From NCBI GenBank assembly GCA_964498925.1, contig CAZCKD010000060.1, positions 1 to 17,960 on the forward strand: a stretch of DNA of 17,960 nucleotides. The letters run 5' to 3'. The stretch is from Granulosicoccus sp964498925. GTDB taxonomy: Bacteria > Pseudomonadota > Gammaproteobacteria > Granulosicoccales > Granulosicoccaceae. The position numbers and the translations under genes are program-made. The notes beneath the pieces are model-generated. The model was given only the letters and a program-made list of their open reading frames with translations. It was not told the origin of the DNA and ran no database searches. Positions 6,935-14,776 of the stretch are shown piece after piece. Each line of letters opens with the position of its first letter. The first letter of the stretch is position 1.

Positions 6935-6950
6935 AGGTGCAATTGCACCT
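6935..6950. promoter_or_regulatory. 16-bp perfect palindrome upstream of coxB
   Basis: AGGTGCAATTGCACCT is a perfect 16-bp dyad with no spacer, 35 bp before the coxB ATG and 74 bp after the DUF2244 stop. A dimeric regulator could bind it. It is less likely a terminator because no loop is left in a full stem and no immediate U-tract follows. Operator function is inferred. Confidence 0.5.
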
Positions 6951-6985
6951 AAAAGGTTTGTTGTTTAATTTTTTGGAGAGTAGTT

Positions 6986-8230
6986 ATGTCGTCTAACGTT
7001 TCTCGTTGGGCGCTCCTGCCGATGTTGCTGTTACTGGTACCACTAGGTGCCTCGGCAGATTGGGGAGCGTTGAACATGCCGCAAGGCGTAACAGAGGTCA
7101 GCAAAGAGGTTTATACCCTCCATATGCGGATCTTTTATATTTGTTGCGTTATCGGTGCCGCGGTTTTTGGCGTGATGATTTATTCGATGTTCGTTCACCG
7201 AAAATCTAAGGGTGTTAAACCAGCGACATTTCACGAAAGCACAACGGTAGAAATCCTCTGGACTGTGGTGCCATTAGTCATTCTGATCGCTATGGCTATT
7301 CCTGCAGCGCGTGTCTTGATAAAAATGGAAGATTTCAGTGATTCTGAAATGTCCATCAAGATCACGGGCTACCAGTGGCGCTGGCAGTATGAGTACATGG
7401 ACAGCGGTGTCTCTTTCTACAGCCAGCTAGATCCTTCCCACAACGCGGCTCGCCAGATGGGCGCCGATGTTGATCTGGACGCGATCTTTGCTGAGTCAGC
7501 CAAAGACAACAACGGTGAAGGCGGTGTCTACCTGAAAGAAGTGGATAACGAGCTGGTTGTCCCGGTCGGTAAAAAAATTCGCTTCTTGCATACTGCTGCT
7601 GATGTTATCCATTCTTGGTGGGTGCCTGACTTGGCTGTCAAGAAAGATGCTATCCCCGGCTTTATCAATGAGAACTGGGCTTTGATCGAGGAGCCTGGCG
7701 TTTATCGTGGCAAGTGTGCCGAGCTTTGTGGTCGTGACCACGGCTTTATGCCGGTAGTGGTTCGCGCAGTATCACAAGAAGAGTTCGATACATGGATTGC
7801 TGAAAAACAGGTGGCCATGGCGTCCAACACTCAGCAGGCCGAGCGCCAATGGGCTCAGCAGGAGCTGGTCAGTGTTGGAGAAAAGGTTTACCAAGCTAAT
7901 TGCATGAGCTGCCATCAGGCGGAAGGCCAGGGCATTCCGGGTATGTTCCCGGCGATCGCTGGCAGCGATGTTGCCACTGGCAGCATCGACCACCACATAA
8001 ATACCGTCATGAACGGTGTCGACGGCACCATGATGTCTCGGTTTAGTGATGTGCTAAGCGACGCTGATATAGCGGCGGTCATTACCTACCAGCGTAATGC
8101 TTTTGGCAATGGCACCGGCGACACTTTGCAACCAGCGCATATCAAGTCATTGCGCGACGGCCTTGATCTAAAAGTGCCTTCTAGTGTTGCTTCGCTGCCC
8201 GAATCGAATTTAACTATGGGAGTCAACTGA
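6986..8230 (+). CDS. coxB: cytochrome c oxidase subunit II with fused cytochrome c domain
   Basis: Subunit II takes electrons from cytochrome c through the CuA centre and passes them to subunit I. The protein is 414 residues. A signal peptide with a likely cleavage after ASA (22-24) precedes two membrane helices at about 47-69 and 88-108. The periplasmic CuA domain has His209, Cys244, Glu246, Cys248, His252 and Met255, a full ligand set. A C-terminal cytochrome c domain has CMSCH at 306-310 and a candidate axial Met in GTMMSRF. This fusion is the caa3-like form typical of gammaproteobacterial aa3 oxidases. GGAGAG lies 5 nt before the ATG. The stop overlaps the coxA start by one base (TGATG), which points to translational coupling. 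Confidence 0.98.
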   Translation: MSSNVSRWALLPMLLLLVPLGASADWGALNMPQGVTEVSKEVYTLHMRIFYICCVIGAAVFGVMIYSMFVHRKSKGVKPATFHESTTVEILWTVVPLVILIAMAIPAARVLIKMEDFSDSEMSIKITGYQWRWQYEYMDSGVSFYSQLDPSHNAARQMGADVDLDAIFAESAKDNNGEGGVYLKEVDNELVVPVGKKIRFLHTAADVIHSWWVPDLAVKKDAIPGFINENWALIEEPGVYRGKCAELCGRDHGFMPVVVRAVSQEEFDTWIAEKQVAMASNTQQAERQWAQQELVSVGEKVYQANCMSCHQAEGQGIPGMFPAIAGSDVATGSIDHHINTVMNGVDGTMMSRFSDVLSDADIAAVITYQRNAFGNGTGDTLQPAHIKSLRDGLDLKVPSSVASLPESNLTMGVN

Positions 8231-9855
8231 TGAGTTCAAATGACGTCACTCACCACGCGGCAGATGATCACGACCATGATCATGACCACCACGAACATGG
8301 TCCTGCTAGTGGCTTAATGCGCTGGGTTACAACGACCAATCACAAAGATATCGGCACGCTATATCTGTGGTTCTCTTTGATCATGTTTTTTATCGGCGGC
8401 GCCATGGCGCTGGTTATCCGTGCTGAGTTGTTCCAGCCTGGTATCCAAATCGTAGATCCGATGTTCTTTAACTCCATGACGACGCTGCACGCGATTGTCA
8501 TGATCTTCGGTGTGGTTATGCCTGCATTCGTAGGTTTGGCCAACTGGATGATTCCGATGATGATCGGTGCGCCGGATATGGCGTTACCCCGGTTGAATAA
8601 CTGGTCCTTCTGGATCATGCCTTTCGCCTTCTTGATCATGCTGTCAACTCTGTTCATGGACAGCGGTGGCCCAGCAGGTGGTTGGACGCTATACCCGCCT
8701 CTCGTTCTGCAAATGGGCGATAGCTTTGCATTCGTCATCTTTGCTATCCACTTCATGGGCATCTCATCAGTCATGGGATCCATCAACATCGTGGCAACTA
8801 TTTTCAACATGCGTCCACCAGGCATGACGTTCATGAAAATGCCTATGTTCGTATGGACTTGGTTGATTACTGCTTACCTGCTAATCGCAACCATTCCTGT
8901 CTTTGCAGGCGCGGTAACGATGCTTCTGACAGACCGTTACTTCGGCACTAGCTTTTTCAGTGCGGCAGGTGGTGGTGACCCGGTCATGTTCCAGCACATT
9001 TTCTGGTTCTTTGGGCACCCTGAGGTGTACATCCTGATCCTACCGGCATTCGGAATCGTTTCTTCCATCATTCCAACGTTTGCTCGTAAGGAACTGTTTG
9101 GGTATGACTCTATGGTGTACGCAACCGCATCTATCGCGTTTCTGTCGTTCATAGTATGGGCTCACCACATGTTCACCACGGGCATGCCTTTGGCTGGGGA
9201 ACTCTTTTTCATGTTCTCAACCATGATGATCTCAGTGCCCACGGGCGTTAAGGTCTTCAACTGGGTAGCCACAATGTGGCGCGGTGCGATGACATTCGAA
9301 ACACCGATGTTGTTTGCTATCGGTTTTGTGATCATGTTTACCATCGGTGGTCTGTCGGGTCTGATGCTGGCAATTACGCCTGCTGACATCCAGTACCATG
9401 ACACGTACTTCGTTGTAGCTCACTTCCACTATGTACTGGTGCCTGGTGCTATCTACTCGCTTATGGCAGCAACCTATTACTGGTTGCCAAAGTGGACCGG
9501 CAACATGTACGACGAGAAGCTTGGCAAGATGCACTTCTGGATCTCTACAATCTTCGTAAATGTGCTGTTCTTCCCGATGCACTTCGTAGGTCTGGCAGGT
9601 ATGCCACGCCGAATCCCTGACTACAGCTTGCAGTTTGCTGACTGGAACATGATTGCCACCATCGGTGCATTTGGTTTCGGTTTCAGCCAGCTGATGTTCG
9701 TCTACATCATCGTTAAGGCTATTAAAGGCGGTGAAAAGGCGACAGATGAGGTTTGGGAAGGTGCTCGCGGATTGGAGTGGACGGTTCCGTCACCAGCTCC
9801 ATACCACACGTTCGAAACAGCTCCTAAGATCGAAGCGTCTACTGTCACTCGCTAA
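8230..9855 (+). CDS. coxA: cytochrome c oxidase subunit I
   Basis: The catalytic subunit of the heme-copper oxidase reduces O2 to water and pumps protons. It is 541 residues with 12 expected membrane helices. Ligands can be placed: His87 (heme a), His263 in GHPEVY with Tyr267 (CuB and the His-Tyr crosslink), His312-His313 (CuB), His398 (heme a3) and His400 (heme a). Glu265 of GHPEVY marks an A1-type enzyme, and the D-channel block GAPDMALPRLNN is present. The first 24 residues are rich in His and Asp (eight His), which is unusual in this subunit and may bind metal. Starts on the last base of the coxB stop codon. Confidence 0.98.
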   Translation: MSSNDVTHHAADDHDHDHDHHEHGPASGLMRWVTTTNHKDIGTLYLWFSLIMFFIGGAMALVIRAELFQPGIQIVDPMFFNSMTTLHAIVMIFGVVMPAFVGLANWMIPMMIGAPDMALPRLNNWSFWIMPFAFLIMLSTLFMDSGGPAGGWTLYPPLVLQMGDSFAFVIFAIHFMGISSVMGSINIVATIFNMRPPGMTFMKMPMFVWTWLITAYLLIATIPVFAGAVTMLLTDRYFGTSFFSAAGGGDPVMFQHIFWFFGHPEVYILILPAFGIVSSIIPTFARKELFGYDSMVYATASIAFLSFIVWAHHMFTTGMPLAGELFFMFSTMMISVPTGVKVFNWVATMWRGAMTFETPMLFAIGFVIMFTIGGLSGLMLAITPADIQYHDTYFVVAHFHYVLVPGAIYSLMAATYYWLPKWTGNMYDEKLGKMHFWISTIFVNVLFFPMHFVGLAGMPRRIPDYSLQFADWNMIATIGAFGFGFSQLMFVYIIVKAIKGGEKATDEVWEGARGLEWTVPSPAPYHTFETAPKIEASTVTR

Positions 9856-9882
9856 TCGGTTTATTAGAAGAAGTTGAGTCCA

Positions 9883-10047
9883 ATGGTTCACGATCAATCG
9901 CAACAATCTGAAGAAATCCTGGTGCCAGCAAAGGCGCCAGGATTCTTCAGACGTTATCGATTACCGCTAACGCTAGCGGTCGTGGCCATTTGTCTTTATG
10001 CAGGAAGTATCTTGTACATTCTCTATGGTCGAGGTCAGGTCCTATGA
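9883..10047 (+). CDS. 54-residue single-span membrane protein in the cox operon
   Basis: An ORF of 54 codons lies between coxA (28 bp after its stop) and ctaG. It starts MVHDQSQQSEEILVPAKAPG, has a basic stretch FFRRYR, and one hydrophobic helix at about residues 27-48, ending GRGQVL. Its stop overlaps the ctaG start in an ATGA, a sign of translational coupling that supports real expression. Small one-span proteins occur at this place in other proteobacterial cox operons and are annotated as small oxidase assembly proteins; matching this one to them is inference from position and topology, as the residues are not distinctive. Its ribosome site is weak (AGAAG and GAG within 20 nt). Confidence 0.72.
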   Translation: MVHDQSQQSEEILVPAKAPGFFRRYRLPLTLAVVAICLYAGSILYILYGRGQVL

Positions 10048-10619
10048 CTGATATGTCTTCCGCACCCGCTCCAAAGTCACATGCCAAGGTTGCTGGCAAG
10101 ATGTTGTTCCTGGCCTGTGCCATGTTTGGCTTTGGTTATCTCATGGTGCCGCTGTACGACATCATTTGTGATATCACCGGGCTGAATGGCAAGACAGGTC
10201 GAGTGAGCGTGGCAGAAGCGACCTCAACTCAGAACGAACGTGTGTTGGAAGACAGAGAAGTCATTGTTGAATTTGTTGCCAGCGTGAATCAGGGTGGTTC
10301 CTGGAAATTTGTGCCAAACGAGAAAACTATGGTTGTGTCTCCTGGCAAGATGTATCAAGCCAGTTACTACGCTGAGAACCTGTCCAATAGCCCCGTTGTC
10401 GGTCAGGCCACGCCAAGTGTTACACCGTTTGCGGCTGCAAAATACTTCAATAAAACTGAGTGTTTCTGTTTTACCCGCCAGGAATTCGAGCCGAACGGTT
10501 CGAGAGACATGCCACTCACATTTATTATCGACCCGGATTTGCCGATTAATGTAGATAGGGTCACTTTGTCGTACACGTTTTTCCGTTCACCGGATCAAAG
10601 CACGACAATACCGAATTAA
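10044..10619 (+). CDS. ctaG: cytochrome c oxidase assembly protein CtaG (Cox11)
   Basis: A copper chaperone that inserts CuB into subunit I. The chosen ATG gives 191 residues. It overlaps the small ORF upstream by 4 bp and has GAGG 9 nt and AGG 4 nt before it; a longer frame from a TTG at 9990 would run through that ORF's membrane helix and is rejected. One N-terminal membrane helix spans about residues 18-38, ending in LMVPLYDIICDITGLNGK, the family signature. The periplasmic domain has the copper-binding CFCF at 140-143 and the PLTFIIDPDLP block. A T-rich tract (10621-10639) follows the stop before coxC. Confidence 0.96.
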   Translation: MTDMSSAPAPKSHAKVAGKMLFLACAMFGFGYLMVPLYDIICDITGLNGKTGRVSVAEATSTQNERVLEDREVIVEFVASVNQGGSWKFVPNEKTMVVSPGKMYQASYYAENLSNSPVVGQATPSVTPFAAAKYFNKTECFCFTRQEFEPNGSRDMPLTFIIDPDLPINVDRVTLSYTFFRSPDQSTTIPN

Positions 10620-10677
10620 CTTTTTTAATTTTTTATTTTGACGAACAGGGCGTTGTATCGCCCACACAGGATCAGAC

Positions 10678-11547
10678 ATGAGTACTGCTACTGGCTATTT
10701 TATTCCACACGAGGCCCGTTGGCCTATCGTTGGTTCCATAGGCTTATTCTTTTTCTTCTTCGGTTTCGGCACCTGGCTTAACGACGGTGCATTGGGTCGG
10801 GAAATGTTTTTTCTGGGCATGGGCATCGTTATATTCATGATGTTTGGCTGGTTCGGCTTAGTTGCTAAAGAAAGTGAATCTGGAACTTACAACGGCCAAG
10901 TGGATACATCTTTCCGGATGTGCATGATGTGGTTCATCTTTTCCGAGGTTATGTTTTTTGCTGCATTTTTTGGCGCTCTTTACTACGCCAGAACCTTTTC
11001 AGGTCCATGGCTCGGTGGACTTGGCGGTGGTGGTGCAGAAATGACCAACGCCGTACTCCATGCAGGACATGATTACGTCTGGCCGAGTAACGGACCTGGC
11101 GGAGTCGGTGGAAACTTCGAACCGATGGGTTGGTTTGGACTGCCGCTTATCAACACTTTGCTTCTTCTTACTTCGGGCGTGACTTGTACGTTTGCTCACC
11201 ACGCTATTCGTGCTGGACACCGTAAGCCTTTTATCTGGTGGTTGGCAGCGACTGTTGCACTGGGTTTTATCTTTGTCCTACTTCAGGCAGAAGAATACAT
11301 TCATGCTTACACAGCGATGAACCTGAAGATGACCAGCGGTATTTACGGCTCCACGTTCTTCTTGCTGACCGGCTTCCACGGATTCCACGTATCGATGGGT
11401 GCGATCATACTTTTTGTGGTCATGATCCGCGCTATTCGCAACCACTTCAGTGCTGAGAATCACTTTGCCTTCGAGGCAGCAGCCTGGTACTGGCACTTTG
11501 TTGATGTGGTCTGGTTGGGTCTGTTTATCTTTGTGTATTTGTTCTAG
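10678..11547 (+). CDS. coxC: cytochrome c oxidase subunit III
   Basis: Core membrane subunit that stabilises subunit I and its proton uptake path. It is 289 residues with seven expected helices. Typical features are the N-terminal YFIPHEARWPIVGS, the conserved Glu90 in SEVMFFAAFFGALYY, the FHGFHVSMGA block, and the C-terminal WYWHFVDVVWLGLF. AGGA lies 6 nt before the ATG. The gene is 58 bp downstream of ctaG. It is the last gene of the first cox transcription unit, since a strong intrinsic terminator follows 70 bp after its stop. Confidence 0.98.
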   Translation: MSTATGYFIPHEARWPIVGSIGLFFFFFGFGTWLNDGALGREMFFLGMGIVIFMMFGWFGLVAKESESGTYNGQVDTSFRMCMMWFIFSEVMFFAAFFGALYYARTFSGPWLGGLGGGGAEMTNAVLHAGHDYVWPSNGPGGVGGNFEPMGWFGLPLINTLLLLTSGVTCTFAHHAIRAGHRKPFIWWLAATVALGFIFVLLQAEEYIHAYTAMNLKMTSGIYGSTFFLLTGFHGFHVSMGAIILFVVMIRAIRNHFSAENHFAFEAAAWYWHFVDVVWLGLFIFVYLF

Positions 11548-11617
11548 ATAGACCGACAGTATTCCCGAGTGACTTTTCAGTAGGTTGGTCGGGTATACGT
11601 TTTTTACGATTCCAAGA

Positions 11618-11647
11618 GGGCGAATAATGTGTTATTCGCCCTTTTTT
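11618..11647 (+). terminator. intrinsic terminator after coxC
   Basis: A 10-bp perfect stem GGGCGAATAA/TTATTCGCCC (11618-11627 with 11632-11641) around a TGTG loop is followed directly by six T. It closes the coxB-coxC unit. It lies 20 bp beyond the stop of the convergent DUF2909 gene and may act on that transcript too, but the minus side has only UCUU after the stem. Confidence 0.92.
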
Positions 11648-11667
11648 ATGGGCGACGCGTAAACAGT

Positions 11668-11970
11668 CTACTGCTGTATCGGGCGTCTGCCGCTGCCGGG
11701 TGCTGATTCTCGCGCTTGTTCAATATCGCGGGCTTGTTCTTCCAAAGTGCCGCGCTCGGTGAGGGGGCTAGGGTTTATCTGTAGAACGCCAGTGACACCT
11801 GCTATCAACACGACGATAATGGCGACAACGGACAAACCAATACGCAAAGTCAGCGCGTTTACGGTTCGACTGGACTGTCCTTTGTCTTTCACCAGGAAAT
11901 ACAGCCCTGAAAACAGGCTGACAATGACGAACAGAAGCAGAAGTAGGACAATTATTTTGACGAGTAGCAT
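11668..11970 (-). CDS. DUF2909 twin-transmembrane protein
   Basis: A 100-residue protein of the DUF2909 family (function not known). Two membrane helices at about 4-27 and 43-63 are joined by LVKDKGQSSRTVNALTLRIG, the conserved part. The hydrophilic C-terminal tail is rich in Glu, Arg and Gln. The family recurs between coxC and surf1 in Pseudomonas-like gammaproteobacteria, which suggests a link to the oxidase. It is coded against its neighbours: it converges on coxC and its ATG is only 17 bp from the divergent surf1 ATG. Its ribosome site is weak (AGAG very close to the start). Confidence 0.85.
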   Translation of the reverse strand: MLLVKIIVLLLLLFVIVSLFSGLYFLVKDKGQSSRTVNALTLRIGLSVVAIIVVLIAGVTGVLQINPSPLTERGTLEEQARDIEQARESAPGSGRRPIQQ

Positions 11971-11987
11971 TGCTCTAGGTTACCACT

Positions 11988-12773
11988 ATGCGAATAGGTG
12001 ACTTCGAATTTTCGCCAAAGCTCTGGGCTATAGTCCTGTTTTCCATCGTGTTTGCTTGCATGCTCTGGTTAGGGAATTGGCAGATGAATCGGGCTGCTCT
12101 GAAGGTATCTTTGCAAAATTCCGCAGAGCAATCCCTCTACGCTCCCGCCACGCCCATAGATCAGATTTCCGATTTTCCAGCCTCGGCTGCCATCTACCAG
12201 CGTGTCGTGTTATCGGGCACATTTGACCCATCCAGGCAGTTTCTCTGGGATAACAGAACCCGCGAAGGTAGAGCAGGATTCGAGGTTGTGATTCCCATGC
12301 AGCTTGATAGCGGCCAATGGGTGCTTGTAAACAGGGGGTGGATACCGCCGGAAGCCTCACGGGAGTTGCGTCCGGATGTCAGCCTGCCAGATTCAGTGTT
12401 GCCAGAGCCTTTGGTGATAGAAGGCTTAGTGTCCAAACCGTCAAAGGGGTTTGCCAGTGGGGATGCGGTTGAGACATCCAGTGACTGGCCGCGTATATTT
12501 CAATACTTCGATTATGAAAGCATGGCTAAAGTGCTGGATGTGCCGCTGCTACCGGTTGTTGTTCAATCTCAGTCGCTGGCAGCTGATGGGGTTAGCGTAA
12601 CCACTTATACTGATAGGGATGAATGGCTACTCGCTAACTGGCAACCGGCTGCCTCAGGACCTGCCAAGCATTACAGCTACGCCTTCCAATGGTTCGCTAT
12701 GGCCTTCGCACTGAGTATCATTTTTGTCGTCGTTAACAGTCGAAGACAATCCCAGACGCCCATAAAATCGTAA
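11988..12773 (+). CDS. SURF1 family oxidase assembly protein
   Basis: SURF1 proteins help build the heme a3-CuB centre of subunit I, probably by handling heme a. The protein is 261 residues. It has the expected two-helix layout: an N-terminal helix at about 11-29 leading into LGNWQMNRAALK (28-39), a periplasmic domain with NRGWIP, and a C-terminal helix near 229-250 starting in YSYAFQWFAMAFALS. AGG lies 9 nt before the ATG. It starts a second unit with the SCO-like gene and cyoE, after the terminator that closes the coxB-coxC unit, and shares a very short divergent region with the DUF2909 gene. Confidence 0.93.
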   Translation: MRIGDFEFSPKLWAIVLFSIVFACMLWLGNWQMNRAALKVSLQNSAEQSLYAPATPIDQISDFPASAAIYQRVVLSGTFDPSRQFLWDNRTREGRAGFEVVIPMQLDSGQWVLVNRGWIPPEASRELRPDVSLPDSVLPEPLVIEGLVSKPSKGFASGDAVETSSDWPRIFQYFDYESMAKVLDVPLLPVVVQSQSLAADGVSVTTYTDRDEWLLANWQPAASGPAKHYSYAFQWFAMAFALSIIFVVVNSRRQSQTPIKS

Positions 12774-12817
12774 TATTGGCATTGCCGGGTTTTATTAACT
12801 TTTGAGTCCCCTGATCG

Positions 12818-13477
12818 ATGAGTGAAACACCAGATCCAACTGTAAAACAAGAGTCAGACTATCCGGAGATTGATCCGGCGGTTCGTCGCGCCTCTCGCAT
12901 CAAGCTGTTGACGATTTTCGGGATGTTTGCAGTGCCACTCATCCTGGCGAGTATCTATTTGCATCTGGTTCGTGCCAGTGGTGGCGAACTTGGGAGTACT
13001 TCGCGCGGAGAGCTCATAAAACCGGCTGTTCCTTTGACCGAGTTTGCTTTGCAGCAGGCTGATGGCGACTTCAATCTCGATTCTGTGCGAGGAAGCTGGA
13101 CAATGTTTTATATGCCGGAAGGCGAGTGTGGCGAAACCTGCCAGTTAAACCTCTATCATATGAGGCAAGTCAGATTGGCACTCAATCATCGGATGGATCG
13201 GGTCCAGCGAGTTGTTCTGGCCCAGACCGATACTCAGGTCTCGCAGGAGCTACAGGCAGAACATCCAGGTCTTATCGTTGCAACTGGCGATGGTTCAGCC
13301 CAGTCGAACCTGAGGCAACAAGTCCAGGATGCCGTTGCGGAAATGGATGATTTAGCTGATGCCATATACCTGATCGACCCCTTTGGTAATGTCATGCTGC
13401 GTTTTCCGCCCGAGCTTGAGCCAAAATCCATGCTCAAGGACATCAAACACCTATTAAAAGTATCGCGTATCGGTTAA
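12818..13477 (+). CDS. SCO-like membrane-anchored thioredoxin-fold protein
   Basis: A 219-residue protein of the cox cluster with one membrane helix at about 29-50 and a periplasmic domain. GECGETCQ contains a Cys104-X3-Cys108 pair as in SCO copper chaperones, and YLIDPFGNVMLRF (184-196) matches the SCO block YLIDPxG. The His usually found a few residues before that block (VDH in SCO) is not present: here the segment reads MDDLADAIYLIDP. Copper binding of the SCO type is therefore doubtful, and a thiol redox role is an alternative. Its place, between surf1 and cyoE, matches an uncharacterised conserved gene in Pseudomonas. No strong ribosome site was seen. Function not established. Confidence 0.75.
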   Translation: MSETPDPTVKQESDYPEIDPAVRRASRIKLLTIFGMFAVPLILASIYLHLVRASGGELGSTSRGELIKPAVPLTEFALQQADGDFNLDSVRGSWTMFYMPEGECGETCQLNLYHMRQVRLALNHRMDRVQRVVLAQTDTQVSQELQAEHPGLIVATGDGSAQSNLRQQVQDAVAEMDDLADAIYLIDPFGNVMLRFPPELEPKSMLKDIKHLLKVSRIG

Positions 13478-13529
13478 CTTCTGCGCTTGAACACAGCAAG
13501 TCAGCAAACCGTGTAGTCTTTCGAGTTTC

Positions 13530-14465
13530 ATGAAATCCACAGCGTCCACCAACACAGTGTCGGAAATCGTTCCTCATATTCAGAAGCACTGGCGTGATTA
13601 CTTAGAAATCACCAAGCCTAAAGTCGTTCTGTTGCTGGTTTTTACCGCGCTGGTCGGTATGGCTCTGGCTATGCCGCTGTGGCTGCCTTTACAAGAAACG
13701 GTGTTCGGTCTTTTGGGGATTGGGTTAGCAGCCAGCTCCGCCGCCGCGATCAATCATGTCATCGACCAACGCACCGATGCCATTATGAAGCGAACTGAAA
13801 ATCGTCCAATTCCACAGGGGGCGCTCTCATCACGGCAGTGTCTGATGTTCGCTGGCCTGTTGTGTGTTGTTTCCATGCTTATGCTGGTTTTTCTGGTCAA
13901 TCCATTAACCGCTGTGCTCACTTTCTTCTCTCTGGTGGGCTATGCGATTATCTATACGGTCTATCTAAAAAGGGCCACACCGCAGAATATCGTGATCGGA
14001 GGCGCTGCCGGGGCTATGCCTCCTGTGTTGGGTTGGGCTGCAGTCACTAATGAGGTCACCGCGGGTTCGCTGTTGTTGTTCCTTATCGTCTTCATCTGGA
14101 CGCCGCCTCATTTCTGGGCACTGGCCATTCACCGTCGTGATGATTACGCCAAAGTCGATATTCCTATGCTGCCGGTAACGCATGGTATTCCGTTCACCCG
14201 ACTTCAGATTTTCCTGTACACGGTTCTGTTGGTCATCGTGACTATTCTGCCGTACCTAATACATATGAGCGGAATTGTCTATTTAGTGGGTGCGCTGGTT
14301 CTCGGGGGCATGTTCCTTTTTCATGCATGGAAGTTGTTTGATGATTCCAATGCCAAACAGCCCATGAAAACCTTTGTTTTTTCCATCAATTATCTGATGT
14401 GGCTTTTCGGAATCATGTTGATTGATCACTATATTCCGGCAGTTAAACACCTTATTGCCAACTGA
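13530..14465 (+). CDS. cyoE: protoheme IX farnesyltransferase (heme O synthase)
   Basis: A UbiA-family integral membrane prenyltransferase that adds farnesyl to heme B to make heme O, the precursor of heme A for the aa3 oxidase. It is 311 residues. The first Asp-rich motif is NHVIDQRTD (Asn75, Asp79, Asp83) followed by MKRTENRPIP. The second is HRRDDYAKVDIPML (201-214). The loop YLKRATPQNIVIGGAAGAMP is also characteristic. It lies 52 bp after the SCO-like gene. The name ctaB is equally usual for oxidase-linked copies. Heme A synthase (ctaA), which would act next and is often found beside it, is absent from this cluster. Confidence 0.96.
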   Translation: MKSTASTNTVSEIVPHIQKHWRDYLEITKPKVVLLLVFTALVGMALAMPLWLPLQETVFGLLGIGLAASSAAAINHVIDQRTDAIMKRTENRPIPQGALSSRQCLMFAGLLCVVSMLMLVFLVNPLTAVLTFFSLVGYAIIYTVYLKRATPQNIVIGGAAGAMPPVLGWAAVTNEVTAGSLLLFLIVFIWTPPHFWALAIHRRDDYAKVDIPMLPVTHGIPFTRLQIFLYTVLLVIVTILPYLIHMSGIVYLVGALVLGGMFLFHAWKLFDDSNAKQPMKTFVFSINYLMWLFGIMLIDHYIPAVKHLIAN

Positions 14466-14776
14466 TATTGCAAAGGCTTCTGGTCGCGTTTCCCTAAATC
14501 GCGATTGCTCCGATCACAAAAATTGAACGCACAGTTTTAGAAACACGCTCCACGTGTATTGCGTTCACGTACTAATACACATTGGTACTGCCTGCTTTGC
14601 CTGATCAATTAACGGTGATATAGAAATGGCAGAAAAAACATCTTCAAATCTTTTGATATTCGCATCTAGCACCATGTTCTCTGTTGGTAGCTAGAAGAGC
14701 TGCTGCGGTGTTGTATCAGCAGTAAACGATTTTCAGGTCAACTTACCTCACTTCTGCATCAGGACTGACTAAGAGA
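14466..14776. other. 311 bp spacer with overlapping inverted repeats
   Basis: No convincing gene is present. Two perfect 7-bp inverted repeats share a base: GAACGCA (14525-14531) with TGCGTTC (14560-14566), and GTGTATT (14554-14560) with AATACAC (14574-14580), so only one can form at a time. AATCGCGATT at 14497-14506 is a 10-bp palindrome. A 22-codon ORF at 14626-14694 has no clear ribosome site. No standard terminator with a U-tract was found after cyoE. The spacer ends about 10 bp beyond a short purine run before the antiporter gene. Confidence 0.5.

Noticed and set aside
6943..6971. Promoter TTGCAC-17 bp-TAATTT before coxB
   Set aside because: Transcription would start within the ribosome site GGAGAG, leaving no usable leader.
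9990..10043. Longer CtaG from a TTG start
   Set aside because: It would run through the coding region of the 54-residue ORF in another frame; the ATG at 10044 has ribosome sites and the ATGA overlap.
14626..14694. 22-codon ORF in the spacer after cyoE
   Set aside because: Too short, without a clear ribosome site or recognisable features; chance is the simplest explanation.
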